Shown one piece after another: positions 1 to 6,011 of a stretch of DNA of 36,293 bases. The DNA is from a virus. The position numbers were made by a program, and so were the translations under genes. The first letter of the stretch is position 1. Each line of letters starts with the position of its first letter. The notes under the pieces are model-generated. The model saw only the letters and a list, made by a program, of their open reading frames with translations. It made no database searches and was not told the DNA's origin. The stretch covers positions 1 through 36,293 of IMG/VR virus record IMGVR_UViG_3300036828_000249; one strand, 5' to 3'.

Positions 1-65
1 TTGCAGTTTTTGCGATTCCGTTTTCGGGCCGATGGCAAAATTGGCCGACGCTTGGCGAGGCGCCA

Positions 66-710
66 CTACCGGACGCCGAAAAGGTTGGAGCCCGCGACCG
101 CCGCAACCTGATAGTCCGTGTGCCCAACGTCATTCCATTTCGTCGGCGTGAACGCGTGCCATTGCCGGTCATTGGAAAGGCACGGCGCGGCCAGGATGAT
201 GGCGCTGGAATTGTCGCGGCGGATTATGGCCGCGTAACCCCATCGCTCCGCCTGGCGTTCAAGCCAGGCGCGGAGCTCCGGCGCCCGATGCGCGTCCGGA
301 TAGGCCGGATCAACCCATATCTGGATCACGGGATGCTCATGCATGACGCCATCCGCGCCGCTAGCGCGGATGAAATCCGGCGTCATGTCGATCACGTAAT
401 GCGCGCGGTCCGGACGCGGCAGGCCCGCGGTGCTCGCGTCGATCAGCCATAGGCAGGCCCACGTCCTGCATGATCCGGGGCGCCTCGCGTAGATCGTGCA
501 ACCCTTGCTGAAACGCGCGAACTGGCAGCGCTTGCCGGCCGGCTTGTCTAGGGAGGGGACCGGGACGAGCGTGCAACAGAGCGTGCACGTCCCGCACACG
601 CGGCCGGAGGGCTTGTCGCTCCATGACACCGTCGCGGAGCCGTCCTCCCCGGTCGTCAGCTTCATGTGGTCACCGGCCAGTTCGTAATCGGGAAAGAGCT
701 CAGTGGGCAT
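66..710 (-). CDS. YkgJ-like CxxCxxCC cysteine-cluster protein
   Basis: A 214-residue protein with a cysteine cluster near its N-terminus: C39-x2-C42-x2-C45-C46, then C62, C71 in a GCxIYxxRP context, C81 and C86. This is the signature of the YkgJ-type cluster family, thought to bind zinc or an iron-sulfur centre. The biochemical role of that family is unknown. The rest of the chain, after about residue 90, matches nothing I recognise. It is the last gene of the leftmost leftward operon and overlaps the 61-aa gene upstream by 11 nt. The ATG at 710 has GAGG just upstream. The family call is fairly secure; no function can be assigned. Confidence 0.75.
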   Translation of the reverse strand: MPTELFPDYELAGDHMKLTTGEDGSATVSWSDKPSGRVCGTCTLCCTLVPVPSLDKPAGKRCQFARFSKGCTIYARRPGSCRTWACLWLIDASTAGLPRPDRAHYVIDMTPDFIRASGADGVMHEHPVIQIWVDPAYPDAHRAPELRAWLERQAERWGYAAIIRRDNSSAIILAAPCLSNDRQWHAFTPTKWNDVGHTDYQVAAVAGSNLFGVR

Positions 711-885
711 GGCCTCGGTCCTGTTCGCGTGACAGCGCCAGCACGTCGCGGGCGTGCTTAATGATTACCTCCGGCAGCACGGCGCCGACCATTTCGTTGG
801 CGCGGCAGGCGCCGCTCGTGTAATCCACGTGATCCAAGATCAAGTCTATGATCGCGCGGAGCGCTCCCTCCATTGCCGAAGCCAT
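700..885 (-). CDS. Hypothetical 61-aa phage protein
   Basis: A short open frame with a strong Shine-Dalgarno (AGGAAGGA about 8 nt before the ATG at 885). It overlaps both neighbours (11 nt downstream, 40 nt upstream), as expected inside a compressed operon. It is mostly helical by composition and has no cysteine pair, membrane segment or motif I recognise. The good ribosome site and operon position are the main evidence that it is translated. Confidence 0.55.
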   Translation of the reverse strand: MASAMEGALRAIIDLILDHVDYTSGACRANEMVGAVLPEVIIKHARDVLALSREQDRGHAH

Positions 886-1217
886 CGCCGGTCCTTCCTG
901 TCAGTCCCCGTTGGCGGGGGCGCGAACACTCCCCGTCCGCACACCGCACAGACATCGGTTATTCCGTCGCCGTCGCCATCAATCCAAGCGTGATAGTCAC
1001 GCCACCGGCAGAGGAAGCGCTGGCGTAGAGAAACGCGGTGGCGCGCCGCGGCCACTCCGCCTTCCGCCAGGGTCCGTCGCGCCAGGTCGCCAAGCGTCCG
1101 CGTCGTCGCCTCCGTGGAGCCCGTGAGGGCGCGCCAGAGGGCGGCTTCCGTCTCCCCCCATGGTCCGCCGCGGTAGAAGAGCAAGACGGCCTCTGCAAGC
1201 CGCTGTGCGGGCGTCAT
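846..1217 (-). CDS. Hypothetical 123-aa protein with one CxxC
   Basis: It starts at an ATG preceded by GGGAGAA at good spacing. The N-terminal 60 residues are Ala/Arg/Leu-rich and probably helical. The C-terminal part holds a single CAVC pair (C90, C93) and another Cys at 70, so a metal site is possible but incomplete. The last ten residues are Arg-rich. It lies 3 nt after the stop of the DUF6283-like gene and overlaps the next gene by 40 nt. I do not recognise a family. Confidence 0.55.
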   Translation of the reverse strand: MTPAQRLAEAVLLFYRGGPWGETEAALWRALTGSTEATTRTLGDLARRTLAEGGVAAARHRVSLRQRFLCRWRDYHAWIDGDGDGITDVCAVCGRGVFAPPPTGTDRKDRRWLRQWRERSARS

Positions 1218-1220
1218 GGC

Positions 1221-1673
1221 CTATTCTCCCGGTTGCCAGGGGCGGCAGTCAGCGAGGGCCGGATCATCCTCCGGCACGCCGTTGGCCACCGCCATGTCAA
1301 AGTAGGAGTCGAAGAGCGCGGCGCCGGCAGGGCGCACCTTGCGCGGATCAAACTTGCCGAAGCTGGCCGCCAGGCGCCAGCCGATGCCGCGGTCGCCACG
1401 AAGGATAAAGCCGGCGCACGTCGCGGGCTTCGCGGCGCCGGACTGGTGACAGCCGAAGGTGTGGAGCGCTTCGTCGCCGAGCCTGCGTAGCGCGGAGCCG
1501 TCCGCGCCGGTCGTCGCGGATAGCCGGAAGGCCTCCGCGGGGAAGATGCCAACGGCGTCACGCCGCCAGGGGCAATCCGAGCACGGCCGCCGGCGGTAGC
1601 GTCCCTCGGTGCCCTTGACCGTGATTACGGCGTGATCCTCACCGGCCGGGCGCCGGCGCGTGACGCGGCTCAT
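1221..1673 (-). CDS. DUF6283-like cysteine protein
   Basis: A 150-aa protein with PCSDCPWRRD (C31, C34) followed by a conserved-looking FP, then HTFGCH (C75, H76) and C86 in a TCAGF context. The CxxCPWR...CH...CxGF arrangement is what I associate with DUF6283, small proteins of phages and actinobacteria with a probable metal site and no known function. An upstream in-frame start exists at 1754, but ATG 1673 forms a 4-nt overlap with the stop of the HTH gene, so coupled initiation there is more likely. The N-terminal 30 residues are very basic. Confidence 0.6.
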   Translation of the reverse strand: MSRVTRRRPAGEDHAVITVKGTEGRYRRRPCSDCPWRRDAVGIFPAEAFRLSATTGADGSALRRLGDEALHTFGCHQSGAAKPATCAGFILRGDRGIGWRLAASFGKFDPRKVRPAGAALFDSYFDMAVANGVPEDDPALADCRPWQPGE

Positions 1674-1978
1674 ACCGGAGCGCGCCCGACGACCGGCTTG
1701 CGTCCGGGCGTTCCTCGCGGCGGCCGGCCGGTGCCGAACCCTTGCCACTCCCAACCCTCGTCGCGCATCCGCTCAAGGACCTCGGGAAACTCCACTAGCA
1801 GGTTCAGGAACGCGGCGGCCTCGCCGGGGATCGCCGCCGCGCCTTGTGCCCATCGCTCCACGCGCCGGCGGATCGTCACTGGCGCCGCGGTGTCCCCAAG
1901 GTGCGTGAAGAGCCGCGCCAGGGCGCCTTGAGACATTTCCAGGTGCGCCAGCGTCGTGCGGAATTGGTTGTTCGTCAT
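1670..1978 (-). CDS. Small helix-turn-helix (XRE/Cro-like) protein
   Basis: A 102-aa protein. Residues 1-65 read as a Cro/XRE-type helical domain: an FRTTLAHLEMSQGALARL segment typical of helices 1-3, a TIRRRVERWAQG segment that resembles the recognition region of phage HTH proteins, and IPGEAAAFLNLL as the closing helix. The C-terminal 25 residues are Gly/Arg/Pro-rich and probably disordered. ATG 1978 is preceded by GGAGAG. Its promoter region contains the only degenerate copy of the 21-bp operator found elsewhere in the window. It is the only recognisable DNA-binding regulator here and therefore the candidate operator-binding protein; that link is inference. Confidence 0.6.
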   Translation of the reverse strand: MTNNQFRTTLAHLEMSQGALARLFTHLGDTAAPVTIRRRVERWAQGAAAIPGEAAAFLNLLVEFPEVLERMRDEGWEWQGFGTGRPPRGTPGRKPVVGRAPV

Positions 1979-1994
1979 GGTGCTCTCCGGCGGT

Positions 1995-2016
1995 CCGCCG
2001 GCGGGGGCGCCGGCGG
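1995..2016 (-). repeat. 9-bp GC inverted repeat in the leader of the HTH gene
   Basis: CCGCCGGCG at 1995-2003 pairs perfectly with CGCCGGCGG at 2008-2016 around a 4-nt loop. It lies between the decayed operator and the HTH gene, in the place where the other operators have their CCGGCG/CGCCGG leader hairpin, but about 7 nt further from the operator. Confidence 0.6.
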
Positions 2017-2031
2017 ATCAATCCTCTCCCT

Positions 2032-2826
2032 CTATACCAATGTTCCGAGGATATGCTCAGCCGCCCATCTGGCGTTCGTGCCCAACTGCCGTTGCCAGGC
2101 GCCTTCGCTTGGCGCCCAACGGAAGCCGGCGCTTTTCAAGGCCGCCCGCGTCGCCGCCTCCGGCTTGCCGGGGAAGAAGAGTTGAAGGCGGTTCTCTTCG
2201 ACGTTTTCCACGATCCGGACGCCGGACGCGTGCACCGTCTCGGACGGTTCCCGCTCCGCCGCTTTGGATAGATGGGCGATGCGCTGTTTAATGCGCCGGA
2301 TGTTCGCGCCGTTGTTCGATAGTTGAAAGTCGGCAAAGCCGATCCGCCCGGCGAAATCCGGCTTGAACAGTTCACGCGCCGCGGCGCGTGAGATACCGAG
2401 CCCGGCGGAGGCTATGGCGTCGGCGCCGGCCTCCGGATCGGCCTTGTGCTTGCGGATGAGCTTGTTCGCGGCGCTCATGCGGGCCTGGCCGGCTTCCAGG
2501 TCCGCCAGCTTCTCGCGGAGCTTCATCACCGCCTCCGGATCGTCCGATGACACGCCGGCGGAGCCGACTGACGCCGCGCGGGCCTCCGCGTCCCCGGCCG
2601 CCTTCAGGAGCCCTATCCCCTTCTCGATGTTGCCGCGGGCGCGGGCTCGATAGTTCCGGTCCCGCCCCTCAGAATGATGGCCGACCAGGATAGGCTGGCC
2701 GAAGGGGATCAACGCCAGCGCATCATCGCCCCTCTTCACGCGGGCGTTGCCGGCCTGGCGGAGCCTGGCAGCCCGCGCCTCAAGCCGAGCGCGCCGGGCC
2801 TCTTGCTTTTCTTCATAGCGGTTCAT
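2032..2826 (-). CDS. DUF3560 domain protein
   Basis: A 264-aa protein. The N-terminus (residues 1-30) is an Arg/Glu-rich helix, followed by FGQPILVGHHSE at 42-53, the hallmark of DUF3560, found on plasmids and phages with no established function. Residues about 95-200 look coiled. The C-terminus ends with FRWAPSEGAWQRQL, another segment usual in this family. The start overlaps the stop of the 105-aa gene upstream by 4 nt (ATGA), so the two are coupled. The domain call is good; the role is unknown. Confidence 0.75.
   Translation of the reverse strand: MNRYEEKQEARRARLEARAARLRQAGNARVKRGDDALALIPFGQPILVGHHSEGRDRNYRARARGNIEKGIGLLKAAGDAEARAASVGSAGVSSDDPEAVMKLREKLADLEAGQARMSAANKLIRKHKADPEAGADAIASAGLGISRAAARELFKPDFAGRIGFADFQLSNNGANIRRIKQRIAHLSKAAEREPSETVHASGVRIVENVEENRLQLFFPGKPEAATRAALKSAGFRWAPSEGAWQRQLGTNARWAAEHILGTLV
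2034..2054 (-). promoter_or_regulatory. Degenerate copy of the 21-bp operator
   Basis: The left half-site ATACCAA and the central TTCCG are kept, but the right half reads AGGATAT instead of TTGGTAT. Read leftward, a TATAGA -10 box is present and the -35 box (TGAGCA) is poor. The near edge is 55 nt from the HTH start codon. The site overlaps the stop codon of the DUF3560 gene. It is probably a weakened or lower-affinity version of the operator. Confidence 0.55.
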
Positions 2827-3140
2827 CGGGCCGCCCTCCGCCCTTCGCTCCGCATGGAGCGCAGCACGAGGCCGGTCACGGTGTTCGCCGGCAGGTGCAA
2901 GCGCTCCCGGTTCAAGTGTTCCGCGACGGCCTGCATGGTCGTCTCGTCGCCGAAGGCAAAGCGCTCCGGCAGGGGATAGTGGCCGGTCACGCCGTCGATC
3001 ACGATGGACAGGGCATAGGCGCCGCGATCCATGGTCGCCGTGTAGGCAAACAGGACCCGGCCGCGGCCGTTCATTTCGAGGACCCGATCCTCAAGAGCGG
3101 CGCAGAGCTCGTCGGACGGGACAGGTAAGGCGGTGTTCAT
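2823..3140 (-). CDS. Hypothetical 105-aa early protein
   Basis: First gene of the leftward operon driven by the promoter at 3188-3216. The ATG at 3140 lies exactly 50 nt beyond the operator and has a GGAG site. The sequence is an alpha/beta mix with a DGVTGHYPLPERFAFGDETTM stretch; there is no cysteine, membrane span or family I know. It overlaps the DUF3560 gene by 4 nt. Confidence 0.6.
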   Translation of the reverse strand: MNTALPVPSDELCAALEDRVLEMNGRGRVLFAYTATMDRGAYALSIVIDGVTGHYPLPERFAFGDETTMQAVAEHLNRERLHLPANTVTGLVLRSMRSEGRRAAR

Positions 3141-3160
3141 TGGAGGCTCCGAAGTTCACA

Positions 3161-3177
3161 CCGGCGCCCATCGCCGG
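3161..3177 (-). repeat. Leader hairpin CCGGCG-N5-CGCCGG
   Basis: Perfect 6-bp arms with a 5-nt loop, 14 nt from the edge of the 3191 operator. By the -10 position it would form about 4 nt from the 5' end of the transcript. The same element occurs at the same distance after four other operators. Confidence 0.75.
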
Positions 3178-3187
3178 CGGCAGGTGC

Positions 3188-3216
3188 ATTATACCAACAT
3201 TCCGTTGGTATTGCAA
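3188..3216 (-). promoter_or_regulatory. Sigma-70 promoter with embedded 21-bp operator
   Basis: Read leftward: -35 TTGCAA (3216-3211), 17-nt spacer, -10 TATAAT (3193-3188). The spacer and flanks form the palindrome ATACCAAC-N5-GTTGGTAT at 3191-3211, so a bound protein would block both boxes. It drives the genes from 3140 leftward. Confidence 0.85.
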
Positions 3217-3218
3217 TG

Positions 3219-3566
3219 TCAGCCTGCCCGCCGCGTCAAATCACCTGGATTGAACACGGACATCCAATAATAGGTCGTGCACATGATCGGCGCCGGCATG
3301 GAGCTCCCGGCGCTGACCATTTCGGCATACTTCGCAGGTCCGGCCGTCCTCGCCCATGCCAGCGCAGCGAGCGCCGCAATGGGATCGGTGGCCGGGACTG
3401 TGAGCGCTGATGCTCGCAGCGCCAGCGCGCCGCACGGGGAGGCGGTTCGCTCAACGGCCATCGGCGCGGCGAACAGGGCCGCGCCAAGCGCCAGGATTGC
3501 CAGGCCGCCCCATGGCGGCGGTCCCGCTCTCTCAAGGGCACTGGCGGCAGGTGATTCGGTTGTCAT
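3219..3566 (-). CDS. Small single-span membrane protein
   Basis: A 115-aa protein with one strong hydrophobic segment at about residues 20-40 (GGLAILALGAALFAAPMAV) and a mostly polar C-terminal domain with two cysteines. It is last in the operon from the 4034 promoter. ATG 3566 has a GGAGG site and a 4-nt overlap with the upstream zinc-ribbon gene, supporting the start. The segment could be a membrane anchor or an uncleaved signal. No family is recognised; lysis, exclusion or envelope roles are all open. Confidence 0.55.
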   Translation of the reverse strand: MTTESPAASALERAGPPPWGGLAILALGAALFAAPMAVERTASPCGALALRASALTVPATDPIAALAALAWARTAGPAKYAEMVSAGSSMPAPIMCTTYYWMSVFNPGDLTRRAG

Positions 3567-3784
3567 AGCTCATCCTCCGAAACGGCCTCGTAGGCGTCCG
3601 GCGGGATTTCAAACGGCGGGAGGCCTTGCTCCGCACGCTTGGCGTTGATGATGCCCATGCAGGACTGACACACCGGCTCCCGCTCCCCGGTGAACGCGCG
3701 CGTTGACGGGACCCGGACCGGATTGAAAGTGAAGAGGCGCCCGCATGTGATGCAGGCGCCGGCGCAAAAGACGAAGCCCATCAC
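3563..3784 (-). CDS. Small zinc-ribbon protein
   Basis: A 73-aa protein with two CxxC-like pairs: C11-x2-C14 (an ACITC context, with a further C7 nearby) and C39-x2-C42 (CQSC), separated by an FTFNP...VPS segment. This is the pattern of short phage and actinobacterial zinc-ribbon proteins of unknown role. GTG 3784 and ATG 3781 are adjacent possible starts behind GGAGG; the ATG has the better spacing. It is coupled to the membrane-protein gene by a 4-nt overlap. Confidence 0.65.
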   Translation of the reverse strand: MMGFVFCAGACITCGRLFTFNPVRVPSTRAFTGEREPVCQSCMGIINAKRAEQGLPPFEIPPDAYEAVSEDEL

Positions 3785-3794
3785 ACGGCCTCCG

Positions 3795-3983
3795 TCAGTA
3801 GATTAGCCGGAGGTCCGCGCGCTCAAATGTTCCTTCGAGCGTCTTGCCTTCCCATTCATACGTCCCCATCACGCGGCGCCTATCACGTGAGGTAATCAGC
3901 AATTCAAACGGCTCGCCATAAGCCGGGATCACTTTAACCGGCTTACCGCTACGGATCGCCTTGTCTGCTTGTTTCGGTGTCAT
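3795..3983 (-). CDS. Hypothetical 62-aa early protein
   Basis: It begins MTPKQADKAIRSGK. The open frame extends further upstream, through the operator, but ATG 3983 sits exactly 50 nt from the operator as in three sister operons, so it is the likely start. The C-terminal half (YEWEGKTLEGTFERADLRL) suggests a small beta-barrel-like fold. Its leader and first codons closely resemble those of the gene at 6314-6529, so the promoter-leader-start block may have been copied as a unit. Confidence 0.6.
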   Translation of the reverse strand: MTPKQADKAIRSGKPVKVIPAYGEPFELLITSRDRRRVMGTYEWEGKTLEGTFERADLRLIY

Positions 3984-4002
3984 CGGGAAGGTCCTCGTGC
4001 CG

Positions 4003-4020
4003 CCGGCGCCAATTCGCCGG
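4003..4020 (-). repeat. Leader hairpin CCGGCG-N6-CGCCGG
   Basis: Perfect 6-bp arms with a 6-nt loop, 14 nt from the operator at 4034. The loop differs in sequence and length from the 3161 copy while the arms are identical. Confidence 0.75.
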
Positions 4021-4030
4021 CAACACGTGT

Positions 4031-4059
4031 ATAATACCAACATTCCGTTGGTATGTCAA
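4031..4059 (-). promoter_or_regulatory. Sigma-70 promoter with embedded 21-bp operator
   Basis: Read leftward: a perfect -35 TTGACA (4059-4054), 17-nt spacer, -10 TATTAT (4036-4031). The operator palindrome spans 4034-4054. It drives the 3795-3983, 3563-3784 and 3219-3566 genes. Confidence 0.88.
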
Positions 4060-4085
4060 TGTCATTCCAGCCGAACCGGGAACGA

Positions 4086-4280
4086 TCAATAGGCGCCGGG
4101 GACTCCTGCCAGCGCATCGAGAAGCCCGTCAATGTCATCGAGCGGGCAGTCATCGCAGCGCGTATGGCGCCATTTGGCGCCCTCCCGGCCGTCGCTGACG
4201 CCGCATTGCTTGGCGCGGCAGGCCCGGCGCGCTTGCGCCAGGACCGCACTCGCCACGGCTCGCACGAGGTATTCGTCCAT
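4086..4280 (-). CDS. Hypothetical 64-aa protein with Cys pairs
   Basis: It begins MDEYLVRAVASAV and contains four cysteines, the last two as a CDDC pair, so metal binding is possible. ATG 4280 is preceded by GGAGG at ideal spacing; an alternative ATG at 4292 overlaps the preceding stop by one base. It is last in the operon from the 5034 promoter. No family is recognised. Confidence 0.55.
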   Translation of the reverse strand: MDEYLVRAVASAVLAQARRACRAKQCGVSDGREGAKWRHTRCDDCPLDDIDGLLDALAGVPGAY

Positions 4281-4291
4281 CACCGCCTCCA

Positions 4292-4609
4292 TCACGCCAG
4301 ATAGGCCATGCCATACGGGCCGCAGCCCGCGAGCGGCTTCTCGCCACGCAGGTTGCCGCGCGCATGCTTCGCCGGCGCCTTCCAACCGGACGACTTCAGC
4401 AGATCGCCGTTCATGCGATCAATGAACCCGTAGGCGGACCGGCTCCCGGCGTCCTCGGTGACGATCCGGCAGTAGCGCGAACCGTCCATGATCGTCACGC
4501 GCGGCGGATCGCCGACGTTGCCGGCCTTCGTGTGATGCTCGCGGAGCATGGCCTCAAGGGCAGTGCGGAACGTCTCGACTTCCGCGGCCGTCACCGGGCC
4601 GGTCATCAC
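4292..4609 (-). CDS. Conserved-looking small phage protein
   Basis: A 105-aa protein whose C-terminal half (GFIDRMNGDLLKSSGWKAPAKHARGNL) resembles a small protein common in phage early regions: a short beta domain whose conserved SWKAPAKHARGN tail has no assigned function. GTG 4609 and ATG 4606 are adjacent starts; the ATG forms a TGATG junction with the upstream gene. The resemblance is from memory of the motif and cannot be tested here. Confidence 0.6.
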   Translation of the reverse strand: MMTGPVTAAEVETFRTALEAMLREHHTKAGNVGDPPRVTIMDGSRYCRIVTEDAGSRSAYGFIDRMNGDLLKSSGWKAPAKHARGNLRGEKPLAGCGPYGMAYLA

Positions 4610-4983
4610 ACCGCCTCCGGCATGGCGAGAAAGCCGAAGCTATCGACCACCTGGCACTGGCCATTGACCTCAAACACGTCGCCGACCATGGAGCTTCGGC
4701 GCCCGTATTGCTGGTCGTCGCGGCCGATGTGGAAGCACGGCGCCACCGGCCGGCAACCCTCGCCGGGCTCCCGCGACCAGGAATTATCATCAATGTTGTT
4801 CGTGAGGAACCATGCGCGCTCCGCGTCCGCCGTCTCGACCTCGGCGACCAGCGTGTAGAAGCCGCGCGTCATCAGGTCCCGCGCCAGCGCCGGCCGGCGG
4901 AGCTCCGCGGCGTCGCCAGGGCAGGTAAGCCGCAGCATGTCGTCACGCGGCGCGTCTTCGTTTAGGTGGAAAACTCTAATCAC
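4606..4983 (-). CDS. Small early protein of a phage LTNxID/GDVF-type family
   Basis: A 125-aa protein starting with GTG 4983 behind a GGAG site, exactly 50 nt from the operator. Residues 60-70 (FLTNNIDDNSW) and 95-108 (RRSSMVGDVFEVNG) match a recurrent pattern in small phage and plasmid proteins of unknown function. It heads the operon that continues to 4292 and 4086. The GTG start is supported by the fixed operator distance. Confidence 0.65.
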   Translation of the reverse strand: MIRVFHLNEDAPRDDMLRLTCPGDAAELRRPALARDLMTRGFYTLVAEVETADAERAWFLTNNIDDNSWSREPGEGCRPVAPCFHIGRDDQQYGRRSSMVGDVFEVNGQCQVVDSFGFLAMPEAV

Positions 4984-5003
4984 TGTCCGCTCCGTCTGTC
5001 CCG

Positions 5004-5020
5004 CCGGCGCCTATCGCCGG
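5004..5020 (-). repeat. Leader hairpin CCGGCG-N5-CGCCGG
   Basis: Perfect 6-bp arms, 5-nt loop, 14 nt from the operator at 5034; the third copy of the leader element. Confidence 0.75.
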
Positions 5021-5030
5021 CAACACGCGC

Positions 5031-5060
5031 ATTATACCAACGGAATGTTGGTATAGTCAA
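5031..5060 (-). promoter_or_regulatory. Sigma-70 promoter with embedded 21-bp operator
   Basis: Read leftward: -35 TTGACT (5060-5055), 18-nt spacer, -10 TATAAT (5036-5031). The operator at 5034-5054 has its 5-bp centre in the opposite orientation from the 3191 and 4034 copies (GGAAT rather than ATTCC on the given strand), showing that only the arms need to be symmetric. Confidence 0.87.
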
Positions 5061-5181
5061 TGTCGGTGCGGAGCCCGGTCCCGCTTCACGCGCGGGCGCG
5101 CGGTGCGCTCAGTGCATGATGGCACCTGGCGCGATCACTGAAGATCAAGGCCGTCAACTCGCTTCCGCAAGGTGCGGATGC
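5061..5181. other. Intergenic stretch, no convincing gene
   Basis: Part of the roughly 420-nt gap between the leftward operon start and the first rightward frame. An open frame crosses it but has no ribosome site and runs through the palindromes that follow, so I do not call it coding. The TCAGTGCATGA around 5109-5119 recurs upstream of the small terminase gene near 12714-12724. Confidence 0.4.
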
Positions 5182-5210
5182 AAGTTATCACTGTGCCGCA
5201 GTGATAACTT
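5182..5210. repeat. Perfect 12-bp inverted repeat (putative operator)
   Basis: AAGTTATCACTG at 5182-5193 and its exact complement CAGTGATAACTT at 5199-5210 surround a 5-nt spacer. It is AT-rich against a GC-rich background and lies in a divergent control region just upstream of a candidate rightward promoter. The size suits a dimeric phage repressor site. It is unrelated in sequence to the ATACCAAC operator. Confidence 0.75.
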
Positions 5211-5216
5211 GGATTT

Positions 5217-5251
5217 CGTATATACGACGGTGCATGACGGTCGTATATACG
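5217..5251. repeat. Paired CGTATATACG palindromes (putative operators)
   Basis: CGTATATACGAC at 5217-5228 and its exact complement GTCGTATATACG at 5240-5251 are separated by 11 nt. Each arm contains the self-complementary decamer CGTATATACG, so this is two symmetric sites 23 bp apart, about two helical turns. That suits two repressor dimers binding cooperatively on the same DNA face. Confidence 0.75.
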
Positions 5252-5261
5252 TTGCTATAAA
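5234..5261 (+). promoter_or_regulatory. Candidate rightward promoter over the CGTATATACG site
   Basis: -35-like ATGACG at 5234-5239, 16-nt spacer, -10 TATAAA at 5256-5261. The second CGTATATACG palindrome lies inside the spacer, so occupancy would block the promoter. The -35 is weak (4 of 6). The transcript would run toward the small frame at 5478 with a leader of about 210 nt. Confidence 0.45.
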
Positions 5262-5477
5262 GACTAACTAACGGGGCACCGGCGCTGGCCGGAGCTCTGC
5301 GCTCCGTGACGGCCGGTGTTAGCGCCGGTTATGCTATTACCTGGCGCCGCAAGATGGCCTCACGGCCGTTCTCAGGGCGTTCTAGGGCATGGTCCGGTTC
5401 GGACGATTTGGGGAAATTCAGGCCGCTCGACGGAGCTAAAAAGGGAGCTCCGGCCTCAGCGAGCCCATGGGGGGCGC

Positions 5478-5675
5478 ATGATAGCTCGGCGGCTGTCCGA
5501 TTGGTTTGCCGATTTAGTGCTGCTCAGTTGGGCCAGGCACTTTCACCGGCTCGGCGACGACAGGACCGCGCAAGTCTACCTGGATCGGATGCAGCGTGAA
5601 GCTACCCTCACCGCGCCGGAGCCTGACGACCGCGACGATGACGGCGCCAGCCGGCTACCCAGAACCAGACCGTGA
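5478..5675 (+). CDS. Possible 65-aa protein
   Basis: Begins MIARRLSDWFADLVLLSWARHF behind a run of G that could act as a ribosome site. The N-terminal 35 residues look like an amphipathic or hydrophobic helix; the C-terminus is acidic then Arg-rich. It is the only plausible rightward gene after the 5234-5261 promoter. Its 3' end overlaps the leftward 5608-5736 gene by 68 nt on the opposite strand, so one of the two may not be real. Confidence 0.35.
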   Translation: MIARRLSDWFADLVLLSWARHFHRLGDDRTAQVYLDRMQREATLTAPEPDDRDDDGASRLPRTRP

Positions 5676-5736
5676 AGGGCACCGTCACAACCAGACCGAC
5701 CAATGGGAAGACTTGCCAGTAGGTTTGCGGGCTCAT
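5608..5736 (-). CDS. Very small single-span membrane protein
   Basis: A 42-aa frame starting at ATG 5736 behind GGAGG: MSPQTYWQVFPLVGLVV, a membrane span to about residue 30, then a strongly basic tail (GWRRHRRGRQ). A short span followed by a positive cytoplasmic tail implies N-out/C-in. It is coupled to the upstream membrane-protein gene by a TGATG junction. Role unknown. Confidence 0.5.
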   Translation of the reverse strand: MSPQTYWQVFPLVGLVVTVPFTVWFWVAGWRRHRRGRQAPAR

Positions 5737-5945
5737 CACAGCCTCCACCATAAATAGCCTTGCGCCGCCGCGATAAGGTTGGCGCCGAATATCAGCCACG
5801 CAGCCGCATGCAGTGTGTCGGTGATCGTGCCGCTGACGGCCGGCGTGATCGCGCCGGCTAAAATGAACCCGACGCCGACGTTGTTCAAGGCGGTGGCGAG
5901 TAGCTTGACTTGCTCCACATGGGAGCTCGCGGAGGACCCGCTCAT
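5736..5945 (-). CDS. Small two-span membrane protein
   Basis: A 69-aa protein with two hydrophobic segments, about 21-40 (NNVGVGFILAGAITPAV) and 47-66 (AAAWLIFGANLIAAAQGYLW), joined by a short turn. This resembles the small hairpin membrane proteins common in phages (holin-like or exclusion-like), but it has no diagnostic motif and lies among early genes, away from any endolysin. GGAG lies 9 nt before the ATG at 5945. Confidence 0.55.
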   Translation of the reverse strand: MSGSSASSHVEQVKLLATALNNVGVGFILAGAITPAVSGTITDTLHAAAWLIFGANLIAAAQGYLWWRL

Positions 5946-6011
5946 GGTGCCGCTCCGGCGGCTGTGAGCGCTGAAAGGGCGGCTCGCGCCGCCCGCCAGG
6001 TCGTCACCATA

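Noticed and set aside
20-110. Resemblance to a tRNA-Leu gene (GGCAAAATTGGCCGACGC and a GGTTGGAGCCCG T-loop-like segment)
   Set aside because: No anticodon stem or acceptor pairing can be drawn, and the stretch overlaps the 3' end of the 66-710 coding frame, which explains the sequence.
5182-5251. Protelomerase target (linear plasmid-phage telomere)
   Set aside because: The palindromes are short and separate, with no single large near-perfect palindrome and no protelomerase gene in view; operators explain them better.
4966-5271. Rightward 101-aa open frame across the control region
   Set aside because: It runs through the leftward promoter, the operator and two sets of palindromes, has no ribosome site and gives no protein-like composition.
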